Shown here: positions 45,606-55,961 of the stretch, in pieces
How the letters are laid out: each line of letters starts with the position of its first letter
Position numbering within the stretch: the first letter of the stretch is position 1
NCBI GenBank assembly: GCA_951394045.1
Contig: OX595991.1
Location: 1,240,001 to 1,304,000 of the forward strand
From: Nitzschia sp. DOCU1
Lineage: Eukaryota; Bacillariophyta; Bacillariophyceae; Bacillariales; Bacillariaceae
DNA: 64,000 nt
Direction: 5' to 3'
Notes under the pieces: model-generated
Databases searched by the model: none
Seen by the model: only the letters and a program-made list of their open reading frames with translations
Told to the model about the DNA's origin: nothing
Position numbers and translations under genes: made by a program

Positions 45606-46109
45606 GATGATCAAATCGATCAAGTAACAGAAGAAGACTGCAGAAGACAGGCAGAAGGTCCTTGGAAGTTGCAATTGTCCCTCTATTAGTTATGCCAAAA
45701 GGGTGCTATCGCGACTCTCTCGAACTGCATCCGGAAAGTTGCTCGTGGTTCAATGAGTGCCATCCATACCAGGTACGGACTGTGCTACGCGGTCTTCCTA
45801 CGGCAGATTTTTCTGCCCCCGAGAAAAAGGGGATGGCGGTCTCGCTCTACTAGAGTGAAGTGTTTAGTCGCATGAATCCAAAGGTGACGCACGCGCCCAA
45901 AAACTGAATGATGCCGCCATGCGCACACGACAACAAAACTTCACAAAATCACATCACACGAGATTGGAACGATACATAGTGCAAGCAACAACAATGGAAG
46001 GGTCGACATGAGCACCAAACAACGTGGCCGTCTAATTCTGAGAGAGATCTTTCACCCTGACCCTGACGGGATGACCTAGTAGTAGATTTGGTTCAAAAGC
46101 CCGTTGCTA
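45606..46109. other. Intergenic, no gene seen
   Basis: It holds the promoter of the acidic-protein gene. Short frames show no motif. A U6-like snippet near 45964 was examined and rejected. Confidence 0.5.
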
Positions 46110-48324
46110 TTAGTCATCCATGCCCCCCACAGCGATTAGATAATGTGAGGACTTGCTGAATTTGTTCCCCGTCATTCTAAGATGAGTCTGGCGTCGAACG
46201 TTCAACAGCACGCCATTGACCGAATCTCGTGCCGCGACCACAAGTCGATGACTTTGAGCTTGTTTTTGCAGCATTTCTTGTGCCAATTCTTCTTCTTCTT
46301 TCTGAGAGAAGGAAGTAGGACCGCTGTCTGTTGCATCTGCACCAAGAATTTTCTCACCCTCACCACCAATGAGGTCACGAGCACTTTTGCGTTCACCCAT
46401 CATAATCCCAGCCCCACCTTTAGTTCCGAAGAAGCTATGTATATCTTCGAGTCATTCCTGAACGTTCTTTGGCTGAGGACTCTTGCAAGCCAATCCGCGG
46501 TCTGAAGAAGCCCTGAGTATTTCAACCCTGCTGACATCACCAGTAATCCTCCTTGAGCTACGAGGTCTTGTAGCACGGTTGTCAGATTGCTCGAGCGATG
46601 AGCAGCTTGAACTGCCAATCAGTCTGTGGTCTGAAGACACCTTGAGCACATCGCTGCTGGCGTCACCAGTACTCCTCCTTGAACTACGATGCCTTGTACC
46701 ACGGTTGTCGGATTGCCTGAGCAATTGGCAGCTTGAACTGCGAACGTATCCGTGGTCTGAAGAAGCCTTGAGCATATCACCGCTGCTGGCGTCACCATTA
46801 CTCCACCTTGAACTAGGATGCCTTGTACCACGGTTGTCGGGTTGCTTGTGCGACCGAGAGCTCGAACTAGCTCGAACCAAGCCGTGGTCTGAAGAGGCCC
46901 CGAGCATTGCTGGAGTGATTCGCAGCTTGAACTGCAAACGAATCCGTGGTCTGACAAGGCCCTGAGCGTGCCGCCGCTGCTGACATCACCAGCACTCTTC
47001 CTTGAACTCCTACCGCGACTTCTTGTACAACGGTCATCGGTTTGCTTGAGTGATCGAGAGCTCGAACTAGTACCAATGCATCCGTGGTCTGATGAGCAGG
47101 GCGTCGGCATATTCCCGGTATCGCTGCTCGGCAAAATGCTGCCCCTCCCAGCACTAGTTCGGTTGTTGGATTTGTCGGAAGAAAGTCTTTCCTTGGACAG
47201 AGATCGACGTCTTCGTTCACCAGAGGAGGGGGGGCGCTCGAGAGAAGGAGATTCCAGAGAATTAGCTGAAGCGCTTCTGACCCGCCGTTCAGTATAGCGT
47301 GCCTGCACTCAGCTTTGCCTTCGCCTAGAAGAAGTTCGCTGCTGGGTTTTTGTTTTACCTTCTTGTGATTCCCCCAATCGGGCCTTCTGATCTACACCGA
47401 TGGGCGATGTTTGCCTAGTATTTTGTCATGACCGGGTACCACTGCTGCTAGAAGCGCGTCGCGGTGGTGTCACAGAGGACCGCCGCCCTCCAGTTTGCGG
47501 GCTTGAGTTCTTTCCCGATGATGGAGAGATATCACTCTGGTTCAATGCATTGACATGCATGCATTTCTGGGATCTGGACATGGAAGATTTGCGTTGCAGC
47601 CCGTACATGTCTTGCCTTGAGTATCGTTTGGTTGTGCTAGTGCAGTGGGATTTTTTGGCACTGATGGGATGAGAGGATAACAAAGGATCACTCTTGCTGC
47701 AATGCCGAGGATCCGAAGAGTGATTTCGAGTCGAAGTGTTTGTTGTTGTGCTCCCGGAAGAAAGATCAACTTTTGAATTCTGCTCCTCATCTTCTTCGGA
47801 GGAAGTGGTAGCAGTTGTTGGTGTCCAATTGCCCTTTTCGGCCCGAGCCCCCTCAAGAAGTGAAGACCACATCGCGTTTCTTGTTTGTGCATAAGATAGG
47901 AGATGGGTTATGTCATGTTTGTTTTCCCTTCTCCTTTCCGAGATTGTACTCAAGGCACTTAATTCCCTCAAACTCTTGGGTTTCCCGGGCGAGGACGACT
48001 TGGATAGCGTTCCCGTGTCCCTACCGGGTGTCGATTCTTTGTCATTGTGCTTGTTGGGAGCATGTTGATACATTCTTTCGAGAGCCCCATCGTGCTTTTG
48101 CAGATACGAATCATTGCATTTCTCTGTAATCTTCTCATCCGAGTCGTTCAAGCTCAAAAGGCTGCTACCATGCCCCCTGTTTACGTCCTCTTCGGAAGGT
48201 AAATTATCCAAGTCCACGGAGGTCCCAAAACCAAAAATTTGTCGAAAGCCTTCAGTCTATCCAAAACATCTCCAACGTCTGGATGGGACCCTTCCAGCTG
48301 GAGACTAGACTTGCTGCTATCCAT
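46110..48324 (-). pseudogene. Disrupted or unresolved Ser/Arg-rich repeat-protein gene
   Basis: The ATG at 48324 (MDSSKSSLQLEG) opens a short frame. Coding-like sequence then continues in other frames: 48217-47426 (Ser/Thr/Lys-rich), 47308-46619, 46937-46452 and 46403-46110. The 46937 frame stops at a single TGA (46452-46454), and the same frame then continues as LEDIHSFFGTKGG...ARDLIGGEGEKILG to 46110. No convincing introns join the pieces. The composition is that of a disordered, Ser/Arg-rich protein with a tandem repeat. It is either a decaying gene, a gene with unrecognised introns, or a region with assembly errors. No known domain is seen. Confidence 0.4.
46501..47087 (-). repeat. Tandem repeat, five units of about 126-138 bp with one truncated
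   Basis: The recurring tctga landmark falls at 46501, 46630, 46756, 46888, 46950 and 47088 on the plus strand, giving units of 129, 126, 132, 62 and 138 bp. All are multiples of 3 except the 62 bp unit, which lost about 70 bp of its middle. On the minus strand each unit encodes a pattern like SSDHG-x3-SSS-x4-QSDNR-x-TR-x-SSR-x4-GDASS. Confidence 0.8.
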
Positions 48325-49183
48325 GATGATGTTTCCCCTTGAAAAGTGCGAGATCGGACTCTTTTCGAAAAGAAGTTTGCGTCGGAGTTTTGTGAGATGG
48401 ATGTTGCTGTACAGTATCATACAGTGTATGATGGTGTGGCACGGACGGTCAGGATGCGGGAAATCATCAGCGAACCCGGGCGAAAGTGCGACATATTATA
48501 TTTAAAATTCGGCATTATTAACATATGCCTAATTATCCGGAGCGAATTCCCGGAAATGCCATGCATATTGACTTTTGGTAAGCGGACGCGAACATGATGC
48601 ACCTCCCCGCAGATTGTTCTCCATACCATACTTCAAATAATGGTATCGGGTTCTAAAAAGTGCGAACATGCAACTATTTTTATACTCAATCATTCAACCG
48701 ACCGCAGCGGGGCGCGAGTTGCGGAGTACAGGCAGTATGAGAGGGTTGCTCTTCCTTTTCCGCTATGATACATAAATTCGGCAGGATGGGAGTTGCAGGG
48801 ATGACGAGAAGGTCGAAGAGTACCGCCGGGGGTCCATTTCTCTAGTCTAGGGTGGCCAGCAGGAATTATTGTGACCGGATGAAATCCCTTCATGAGCGCA
48901 GTCCATTCAACTGAACCAAATTTTTTCTGTGTCTTCGCTCGGAATTGGATGGTCATTTGTAATATCATGCGGAGTGCTCATTTTTTGTGAGCGTCGCTAG
49001 GAAGAAAAATGGCGTCGATGCAAATGGAGTGGTCCTCGTGTTAGGAGATGACTTTTCCATGGAGTTTCGCCATCGAGTGCCCTCAAGTTACTGACCAAAT
49101 CCACTAATCAAATGGCTCACAAATTAGCCATCCAAGCTTTCTGCCTGTCCGATCCAAGAAGAACCTGTTCCCACCTCGTCATC
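48325..49183. promoter_or_regulatory. Intergenic, with palindromes near the repeat gene's start
   Basis: A perfect 14-bp palindrome TCTTTTCGAAAAGA (48360-48373) and an inverted repeat ATCATAC-agt-GTATGAT (48416-48432) lie 36-108 bp upstream of the ATG at 48324. The remaining sequence shows no gene. Confidence 0.35.
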
Positions 49184-49693
49184 ATGAAGTTTCACTTTGC
49201 CCTTTGTGTCTTGGCCGCAGAATCCAGTGGTGCATTTGCCCGCACCATTATCGACGCCAGAGTCCGTCGCCGTGCCGCTACCGGGACGGGTGGTAAAGGC
49301 AAGGGCAAGGGTTCTTACAGTACTTCGGAAGACCTCACTCTCCCTACCGAAGAACTCACTCTCGTTCCCGACGTTGGTGCCGCCGGCGATCCGGACGACA
49401 GCAACGACAGCTCGCACTTGAAACGCATTTGTGGATTGTTTGGAGATTTCCAAGTTTCCGCGAGCGATGCCTGTGAACCTTTCGACGCATTCAACGACTT
49501 GATGTGCCCCAATGACTACGAGATCCAGAAAATCTGCTATGCCAAGTACGTTGCCATCGATGAAGCTATTGTTGGAGAGTATTGTGAACCTCTCTTCGCC
49601 CCCTTGGGAGATGTCTCCGACGATACTTGTGTTGATCTCTGCAAGTCGTTTGTAGCTGATGCTGGCTGCTGCAACTTGAGCTGCGTGAACTAA
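49184..49693 (+). CDS. Secreted cysteine-rich protein
   Basis: 169 residues from the ATG at 49184. The N-terminus is a signal peptide (FHFALCVLAAESSGAFA). A Gly/Lys repeat (GKGKGKG, about 42-48) and an acidic linker lead into a C-terminal domain of about 90 residues with ten cysteines (ICGLF, DACEPF, LMCPN, KICYAK, EYCEPL, DTCVDLC, AGCCNLSC). This pattern suggests a disulfide-rich extracellular domain. GAF after the signal resembles a plastid motif, but the Cys content favours secretion. An in-frame ATG at 49112 would bury the signal peptide, so the later start was chosen. Confidence 0.6.
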   Translation: MKFHFALCVLAAESSGAFARTIIDARVRRRAATGTGGKGKGKGSYSTSEDLTLPTEELTLVPDVGAAGDPDDSNDSSHLKRICGLFGDFQVSASDACEPFDAFNDLMCPNDYEIQKICYAKYVAIDEAIVGEYCEPLFAPLGDVSDDTCVDLCKSFVADAGCCNLSCVN

Positions 49694-50065
49694 GACAGAG
49701 TGTTTCGGCCTCCGTCATTGTTGACCATGAGTTTCTTGTTTTGTGCATTCGCAATCGTAGACCGACACGATAAATCTAAAACCTGCCCATTGATTGCGAG
49801 ATGAAAGTAGAAGTTCGTAGTATTTGGGATGCCGCTGTATGATCTGTTTGCAAGGCGGTGGCTGAGGAAAAGCCACCAAGCATGATGGCACTAGGGAAGC
49901 TTTTGTTTCAACTTGCAGCAAAATCAATTGTCGTTCTCTACTAGTGTTTCGGTCGCTGTGGCTTCTGACAGTCTCAATGACTCGCCTTGGCTCCACTTCC
50001 CTTCAGTGACAAAATTTGGAGCTGGAGCCTGACGTGCCCCACTAAAGTTGAGACTGATTGGATAT
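49694..50065. other. Short intergenic stretch, no gene seen
   Basis: It separates the convergent ends of the Cys-rich protein gene and the transporter gene. Confidence 0.5.
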
Positions 50066-51686
50066 TCATTGGTCGCGGAGGAAAGAGCCCGTACTATTCA
50101 CCAGAGGAAGCACCATGGACGACGGTGATGACGCTTCCTCCAATGTTTCCATCAAAACCGTCTTGTCGGGCACTTCGGCGGGAACCACGTTGCCCAAAAC
50201 GCAACCACCCAGAATCAAAAGGCCGCCAATAAAGCCAGTCGGAGTCAAAACTTCACCCAAAGTAATAAAGGCAAAGCCGGCGCCCCAAAGTGAGGTCGTG
50301 GTCATAAGCAGTGTCAGCTCTGTGGCAGAAACAACTTTGAGTGCCACCGTTTCCAAGTACTGCATTGACAATTACAATGTTAGAATCCCAAAGCATAACG
50401 CAGAACCATTGTGCTCCAGATATGGGGCTTACTTACCAGCGCTAGGGCAGTAGAGATCAAACCCGTCCAAATGAGTGACCCAATAACGACTGGATCTCCG
50501 AACCAATCCATGAGCTGATCTGTTGACGATGCAGCGGCATGACCAAAACCGAATTCCGTAATAGCATAAATTAAGGATCCAAACGCGACCGCCGCCAATT
50601 GCCCGACGGTCAGTCGAGCAGCGTGTTGATTGTGTGTCTGTGATTCGGTTTCGAGACGCCAGTATCCTACTCCAAAAAAGATGGTTTGCATAAAAGCCAG
50701 GACGTCACCCGGCGAAATCGTAAGGCCTCCCTCGGGTCCCAGCTCCAAAAGGCCCACACCTAAACAAGCAATAAGGATGGAAGCGACCTCGGTCTTTTTC
50801 AAAATCTTGTTTTTGAAGAGGACATCCAACACAGGCACTACGACCACTGCCAAAGCACAGAAGAAGGCACTCTTTCCAGCTGCGACCGTTTGCAAGCCCT
50901 CCGCTGTACACAGACGTTCAAAAGCGTCAATGAGATCATGGCATACTTGACAAACGTAGAGACAAAGGCACCGGCTCTCTCAACTTAATACAACATACCT
51001 TGTGCAATGTAACCAATCGAATACCACAATCCAATTTCCACTCCACCCCAAAACGCCAAATTTCTTTCTTTTCTCACTAGAGGTTCCACGTCGTCCGATT
51101 CTTTGCTCAACACAATGGCCGAAACGACTGCCGCCGCCAATCCAAATCGAAGTGTCGCACTGACCGACAGGGGCATGGCATCATCCAAAATTTTGACAAT
51201 GGAAAAGTTGGTCCCATAAATGCCGGCTGCCAAAATCACCAAGCATCGTCCCAGTCGGAGGGATGGTTGATCCAAATAGGAAAGAATGGAAGATCGCTGT
51301 TGCAGAAGTAAACTCGCCTTGTTTATTGGTGATTCCACATCCAACGGTGTTGTGATACTGGTAAGAGGAGTAAAGGGTACATCTTGCAAGTCTGTCCTTG
51401 CCGAAGACAGAATGGTCAAATCGTCCATGGAAGTCGACAAGGCGGGTGGTCCCAGTGCCTTGTTCCATCCACCGTTTGGATTTGGATGATTCTGCTGGCC
51501 TGCCGCCATGTACAGTGATCCGGACGAACCTCCACCACCATGCTGATACCGTCTGGACATGGCTTGTTGTGTTAAGGGTAATTGCTGTTGATTTGTAAGA
51601 AGAATAATGGGCGAAAATGTCAGGCACTGCTGGGGCAAAAAAAGGGTGGCCAAGATTATTCCGATTTGGAGACACGTCGTCATCAT
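50066..51686 (-). CDS. EamA/drug-metabolite transporter family protein
   Basis: Exons 51686-50999, 50903-50437 and 50359-50066 (introns 95 and 77 bp) give 482 residues. A signal-like N-terminus (about 6-20) ends QQC|LTFSP, then about 130 mostly polar residues. About ten hydrophobic helices follow, starting LVILAAGIYGTNFSIVKIL, with the EamA blocks SATLRFGLAA, the spliced YIAQAEGLQTVAAGKSAFF, and SLWGAGFAFITLGEVL near the end. These carriers move metabolites or export small solutes. The leader suggests plastid-envelope or endomembrane location. Substrate unknown. Confidence 0.75.
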
Positions 51687-52280
51687 GTTGTGCTGAGGAA
51701 ACACAGAGAGAGCACGGCTGCTATTGCTGTTGGGGGCAGACGACAATCACAACAATGGAATCAATCGATGGATCGATCGAAGCACGAAACAAGATGATAG
51801 AAAATATGTGCTTACATGATGACTCGTCGTGCTATTACGTTGCGGCAATGCGTCCTTCCTCTCTTTTGTTTCCCTTCGTCATCGGAGTGTGCTTTTTCTT
51901 CTGTTGGTGTTGCCGCTTTGTCACTTTGGTGGTTGTTGTAGGTGCCCATCTGTGAAATGAAAGCAATGGCGGTGTTTCCTTGGATGCATATGTATGTTTT
52001 GTCGCGTTAAACTTGGGGGGTGAAACACGTTTGCACTTGAAATGTGAGGGAAGGCCCATGCCCCTTAATCTGAACTATTAGTCGAACGGCTCGAGCGTCG
52101 TCGCTACTAGGCCGAGGCAGGTATCTCTCGGAAGAACGAAGGAGCGATTGATCCGCTTCGGACCTCAAGGTAGTTAGGTGCTAACTAGATAGTGCACACT
52201 CTTCGCTGCTTTAACTATACTAGCTAGCTAGGTCGCCAAGAAGATTAATAGGAAGACTTTCTCAATGAGCGTTACAATGT
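51687..52280. other. Intergenic, no gene seen
   Basis: Promoter of the transporter gene and 3' flank of the PA28 gene. It contains a CTAGCTAGCTAG run near 52219. Short frames lack motifs. Confidence 0.5.
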
Positions 52281-53106
52281 CTAGTACATGCTGGCAAATC
52301 CAGAATGAGATCCCCCCGATCCCTTGGGCTTTTCGAGTTTGTCCATGTTCTTTTGCATGAAATCCAAGGACCCAATGTAAAGAGTCATGACCGATTGAAG
52401 AGCTCGTTGCGCCCTGGAATAATACAAGGTATCCACCGCCACGACGGCGGCAACTCGGCTCTCGTAAATCACTCCCGCATTCTCATTTTCGCTAGACTTT
52501 TCTTCCGTCGATTCGCTCACCTTTTCTTCCTTCTTTCCGTCAGTAGTAGTGATCGAAGAAGATTTAGTTACCGACTTGGAGGAAGAAGGCAACTTGAGCT
52601 TCTCCAAGGCATCTGCACGAGCACTGGCATATCCAGCCAAGGAGTCTAGATTCTTTGTGACGGCCTCTTGAACATCCGACAGCTGCTTCAAAAGCGACAA
52701 TTGAACAGTAACTCCAAAGTTATTACCATCTTCCATCTTGGGAATGTGCAAATGCAAAAAGTTCTCCAACGTCTGGGCATCCTGGGACATGGACGCCAAG
52801 GCATCCAAGGCCAAACTGACACACTTGGAAACCTTGTCATTGGATGACATGGTCACACTGCCTCCGAAATCAGACGAGGCAGCTGACAAGCTGGGGTAGG
52901 GAAAGGCTGCTGCAAATGATGTCTCAATGGAATCCAACTTTGAGACGGAACCATCCAACACCTTCATGGCGTTGTCTTTAGCGGAATCTTTGTACTTCTT
53001 TAAGACGACAAAAGAGAAAATCGAATGGTTGAGAGACCTGATTGCATTGTCATCCCACTACTTCAAGACCCAATCCCTTGGAGGAACTCACCTTGAGAAG
53101 CGACAT
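52281..53106 (-). CDS. Proteasome activator PA28/REG subunit
   Basis: Exon 1 (53106-53092) encodes only MSLLK. A 94 bp intron follows and exon 2 is 52997-52281, giving 243 residues. The C-terminal domain shows the PA28 pattern IPKMEDGNNFGVTVQLSLLKQL (activation-loop region), followed by long helices and the KLEKPKGS segment. The protein ends in Met-Tyr, as expected for a proteasome-docking tail. PA28 rings cap the 20S proteasome and open its gate without ATP. A low-complexity Ser/Lys/Glu insert (about 140-175) replaces part of the usual loop. An acceptor 3 nt further on is equally possible and removes one Lys. Confidence 0.83.
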
Positions 53107-53740
53107 GGTTTGTTCGTTGTAAAGATAGTAGAGAGACACCAAGCAAAGAAAATGCAATTTTGCGATCCGACGACGGAGATCCATCGCCGATCTACTCCAC
53201 CCAACAACAACCGACCGATCGTTGACGATGTCAAACGAAGCTTTCGGGCGTCCCCCGAATTTTTGGCGGGAGAATCTTGATGAAAGTGGGAATCTGGAAT
53301 GCCCGACCCAAAAAGATTACGCCTGTTCGCGCAAAGCAGATGACGTGGCAGGTGCTCGCGCTTCGCCACTGCGGCGATGATGACGTCGACACCGGGTCAT
53401 CGCACGCAAGGGCGAGCGCAACGGTCGAAAATCTCCCGGTTCTCGCTTTTGTGGGGGTGGTGCGGCCACACCACTCCAGTGCCACAGACGAGCGTATATT
53501 TGGCACGAGCGGCCGAGCGCGAGAGGTGGCATAACTTTTTCGCAGAGCCACCGCACGAAAATTGCAGCGACGAGCTCTTCCGAAAGCCACAACAACACCA
53601 GCAAGCACCACCACAGTTGCTTTGACGATTAGAACGAGATTGAGCTTTGAAAGTTCATATTGAGAAAGCAAGAGAACCTCTCTTCAAGCTTGTATTTCAA
53701 TTCATTGACAGCAAGGCACAGCAGGACAGTTGATTGAAAA
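53107..53740. promoter_or_regulatory. Divergent PA28/MOB promoter region
   Basis: An E2F-like TTTTGGCGGGAGAA (53261-53274) lies in the divergent spacer. Frames on both strands are short and without motifs. Confidence 0.4.
53261..53274 (+). promoter_or_regulatory. E2F-like site
   Basis: TTTTGGCGGGAGAA is close to the E2F consensus TTTSGCGGGAAA. It lies 155 bp from the PA28 start and 466 bp from the MOB start. Confidence 0.3.
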
Positions 53741-54567
53741 ATGGCGCCCACGTCGACAGGAACTTTCAAGCCGCTCCGTCATAGGAGCGGTACAATGAGG
53801 GAACGGCTTCACTCCTACACGCAGAGAACACTCGGAGCGGGGGGCAGTTACAATGATGCAGTAAGTCCGTCTTGGACGATTCATTCGTATGATATGGATG
53901 ACTCGCAGCATGCGATTTTTCTAGTCGACACTAGTGCATTTTTCTCACTTTTGTGTGATCCTTCTTTCTACGTTGAACTCAATCTTCGGTTGTATAGGTG
54001 GCTCTTCCTCCTGGCGAGTCTTGCGCAGCATGGGTAGCAGTCCACGCCATTGACTTTTACAATGACGTGAGCACAATCTGGGCGGTAATGTCGTCGGACC
54101 CGTATCTGAATTCCTTTCGCCCTGGGGAGGGCTTCCCATCGGGGGTCGAGTACCGCTGGTCCGACGGTCCTGGAGAGGCCGTCTCGGTATCCGCCCCGGT
54201 CTACATAGAAAAGGTTCTAGGTTGGATTGCGGATCAAATTAATGATGAAACCAAATTCCCAGATGACGACGACGAAACTGAAGCCCTGCGGGTGTTTCAA
54301 ACCCCACAATTCGCAGCCTTGTGTGGACAGATCTTTCGGCGATTGTTTCGGGTGTACGGAATCATCTACTCCAGCTTCTTCGGAACACTTGAGGCCCTCG
54401 ATATGGCTCCCCACTTGAACTCGTGCTTCAAGCATTTCATGTTTTTCTGCACCGAATTTGGACTCTTGCCGGAACGGGAAGTGGAACCATTGGAGATTTT
54501 GGTGAAACCCATAAAGAAAAAGTACTATGCCGCAAAGCAGGGAGCTGTGGCGTCGGCGTCGAGGTAA
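53741..54567 (+). CDS. MOB kinase-activator family protein without zinc ligands
   Basis: Exons 53741-53860 and 53998-54567 (137 bp intron, phase 0) give 229 residues. The MOB fold is clear: VALPPGESCAAWVAVHAIDFYN, EYRWSDG, VSAPVYIEKVLGWI, the RRLFRVYGIIY helix and HLNSCFKHFMFF. MOB proteins bind and activate NDR/LATS kinases in Hippo and mitotic-exit pathways. Against human MOB1, the zinc ligands Cys79, Cys84, His161 and His166 align with Tyr76, Arg81, Ile162 and Phe167. All four are lost, so the protein probably holds its fold without zinc. The 3' end of the coding region is tandemly duplicated downstream. Confidence 0.82.
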
Positions 54568-54771
54568 TTCAGGCCATGCGAACTGACGCATCCCTCCATA
54601 CGAAGGCTTGCATACACACAGGAGGCTGAACCATTGGAGGTTTTGGTGAAACTCATAAAGAAATAGTAAAAAGTGGCAAAGCAAGGAGCTGTGGCGTCGG
54701 CGTCCAGTGATTCAAGCAATGCAGACTGAGGCATCCGTCCAAACGGAGGCATACATACATAAAGGAATAGA
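54484..54771 (+). repeat. 144-bp direct tandem duplication over the MOB gene 3' end
   Basis: Positions 54484-54627 (last 28 codons, stop and 3' flank) and 54628-54771 are similar throughout. Both start GAACCATTGGAG and share GTGAAAC-CATAAAGAAA, GGAGCTGTGGCGTCGGCGTC and a CCATACGAAGGC-like end. The second copy gains an in-frame TAG early and is not translated. Confidence 0.85.
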
Positions 54772-55449
54772 ATGAAACCATAATTGTCCTTGGAGCGAAT
54801 TTTGGTTGTTCCGTCTTGTTTAAAAATGTTACGATTTGTAGACGGACTCAGAATACGTAGCATATAGCGCCATGAAACGGTGGCATGCGATTCGGACTTG
54901 TACCATCTTCTACTAGGAGATAGGCTGTGCGGAGGAGATCTAAAGTCTGCTGCCAATCGAGTGGAATGAACGGTCGAAGGATGGATGACGGGCTTGTCTC
55001 CCAGGGTACAGTACTCTGGAGGTACAGTACTTGTACTATAGAATTTGAATAGAAAACCTTATTGGTGTGTTTCAGCTCCGGTACCATACTACACCATGCT
55101 AGTAGATTCTTTCTTTCGCTACCACAATCAGAGCCACCTGTAGCATACTACATGGTAGAAAGAAACACAGGAACTAAGCAGAGTTATGCTTTTTCTCAAG
55201 TACCCGGAGAAACAACAATAGTTTTTGTAGTCGAAGGCGTCAAATTGCCAAAAATCGCTCGGGCGGATCGGCACTCTCGTGGCGTTTACGTACCTCTGGT
55301 AGTGAAAAAATCGAACACGCACTATCGTTGTTTTATCGTTGGGGGGCATCTTCGTTGTTCAGATGACAACACATGCATCGTTTCTATTGCTTTCCTTTCA
55401 CAGGTCCTCTTTTATAAAGTTCGATTCTACTGGCTCCGTTTGAGAAAGC
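54772..55449. other. Intergenic with NDUFS6 promoter
   Basis: Short frames, including one at 55062-55565 overlapping NDUFS6 in another frame, lack motifs. No gene is called. Confidence 0.5.
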
Positions 55450-55836
55450 ATGTTGTCCAAGGCCGCATCCTCTGTTTCACGTCGCGTACATTGCAGCGGC
55501 GCTATGCGTTGCTTTGCCACGGCCCCGCCTCCTTCCGTTCCCCCCAGGTCTCCCTACAATATTGAACCAAACACGGTAGACAAGACGGACGAGGAAATGC
55601 GTCTTCATTACCGTACCGGTGCAGAGTCGGAATACAAGCTGGGCAAGCACCGCTCCAACGCCCTGGAGCTGATTCAAAAACATCCGATTGTAGAAGTCGA
55701 AGGCGAACGCGCCATTTGCGATGGAGGCGGTGGTGCGCTGGGTCATCCATTGGAGTACATCAGTTTGCAGCGTCCCCATGTTGTCGAGAGATGCAAGTAT
55801 TGTGGTCTTCGCTTTGCTTCTAAATCTTGGCATTAA
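55450..55836 (+). CDS. NDUFS6: Mitochondrial complex I subunit NDUFS6 (zinc-finger CHCC)
   Basis: 128 residues in one exon. The N-terminal part is rich in Arg, Ser and Ala (MLSKAASSVSRRVHC), a typical mitochondrial presequence. The C-terminal half has PIVEVEGERAICDGGGGALGHP, VEYISL-type spacing and ERCKYCGLRF, giving the C-x8-H-x13-C-x2-C zinc site of the NDUFS6/13-kDa subunit. NDUFS6 sits in the peripheral arm of NADH dehydrogenase and is needed for late assembly. Length is normal for the family. Confidence 0.9.
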   Translation: MLSKAASSVSRRVHCSGAMRCFATAPPPSVPPRSPYNIEPNTVDKTDEEMRLHYRTGAESEYKLGKHRSNALELIQKHPIVEVEGERAICDGGGGALGHPLEYISLQRPHVVERCKYCGLRFASKSWH

Positions 55837-55961
55837 GAAGCTGGCTCGAGGAAAAAATGGCATTTTCGTCGCGGAGACGGAATGCTCAGAAGTTGCGTTT
55901 GGAATAGTGACCCCGTTATTTCATTCGATCGGATGTGTTAAATTGATCTTATAATCTTATT

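Noticed and set aside
45964..45977. ttggaacgatacat, resembling part of U6 snRNA
   Set aside because: The invariant ACAGAGA and AGCATGGCCCCTGCGCAAGG parts of U6 do not follow, so it is chance.
55062..55565. 167-codon plus-strand frame before NDUFS6
   Set aside because: Overlaps NDUFS6 in another frame, and the NDUFS6 frame has clear homology.
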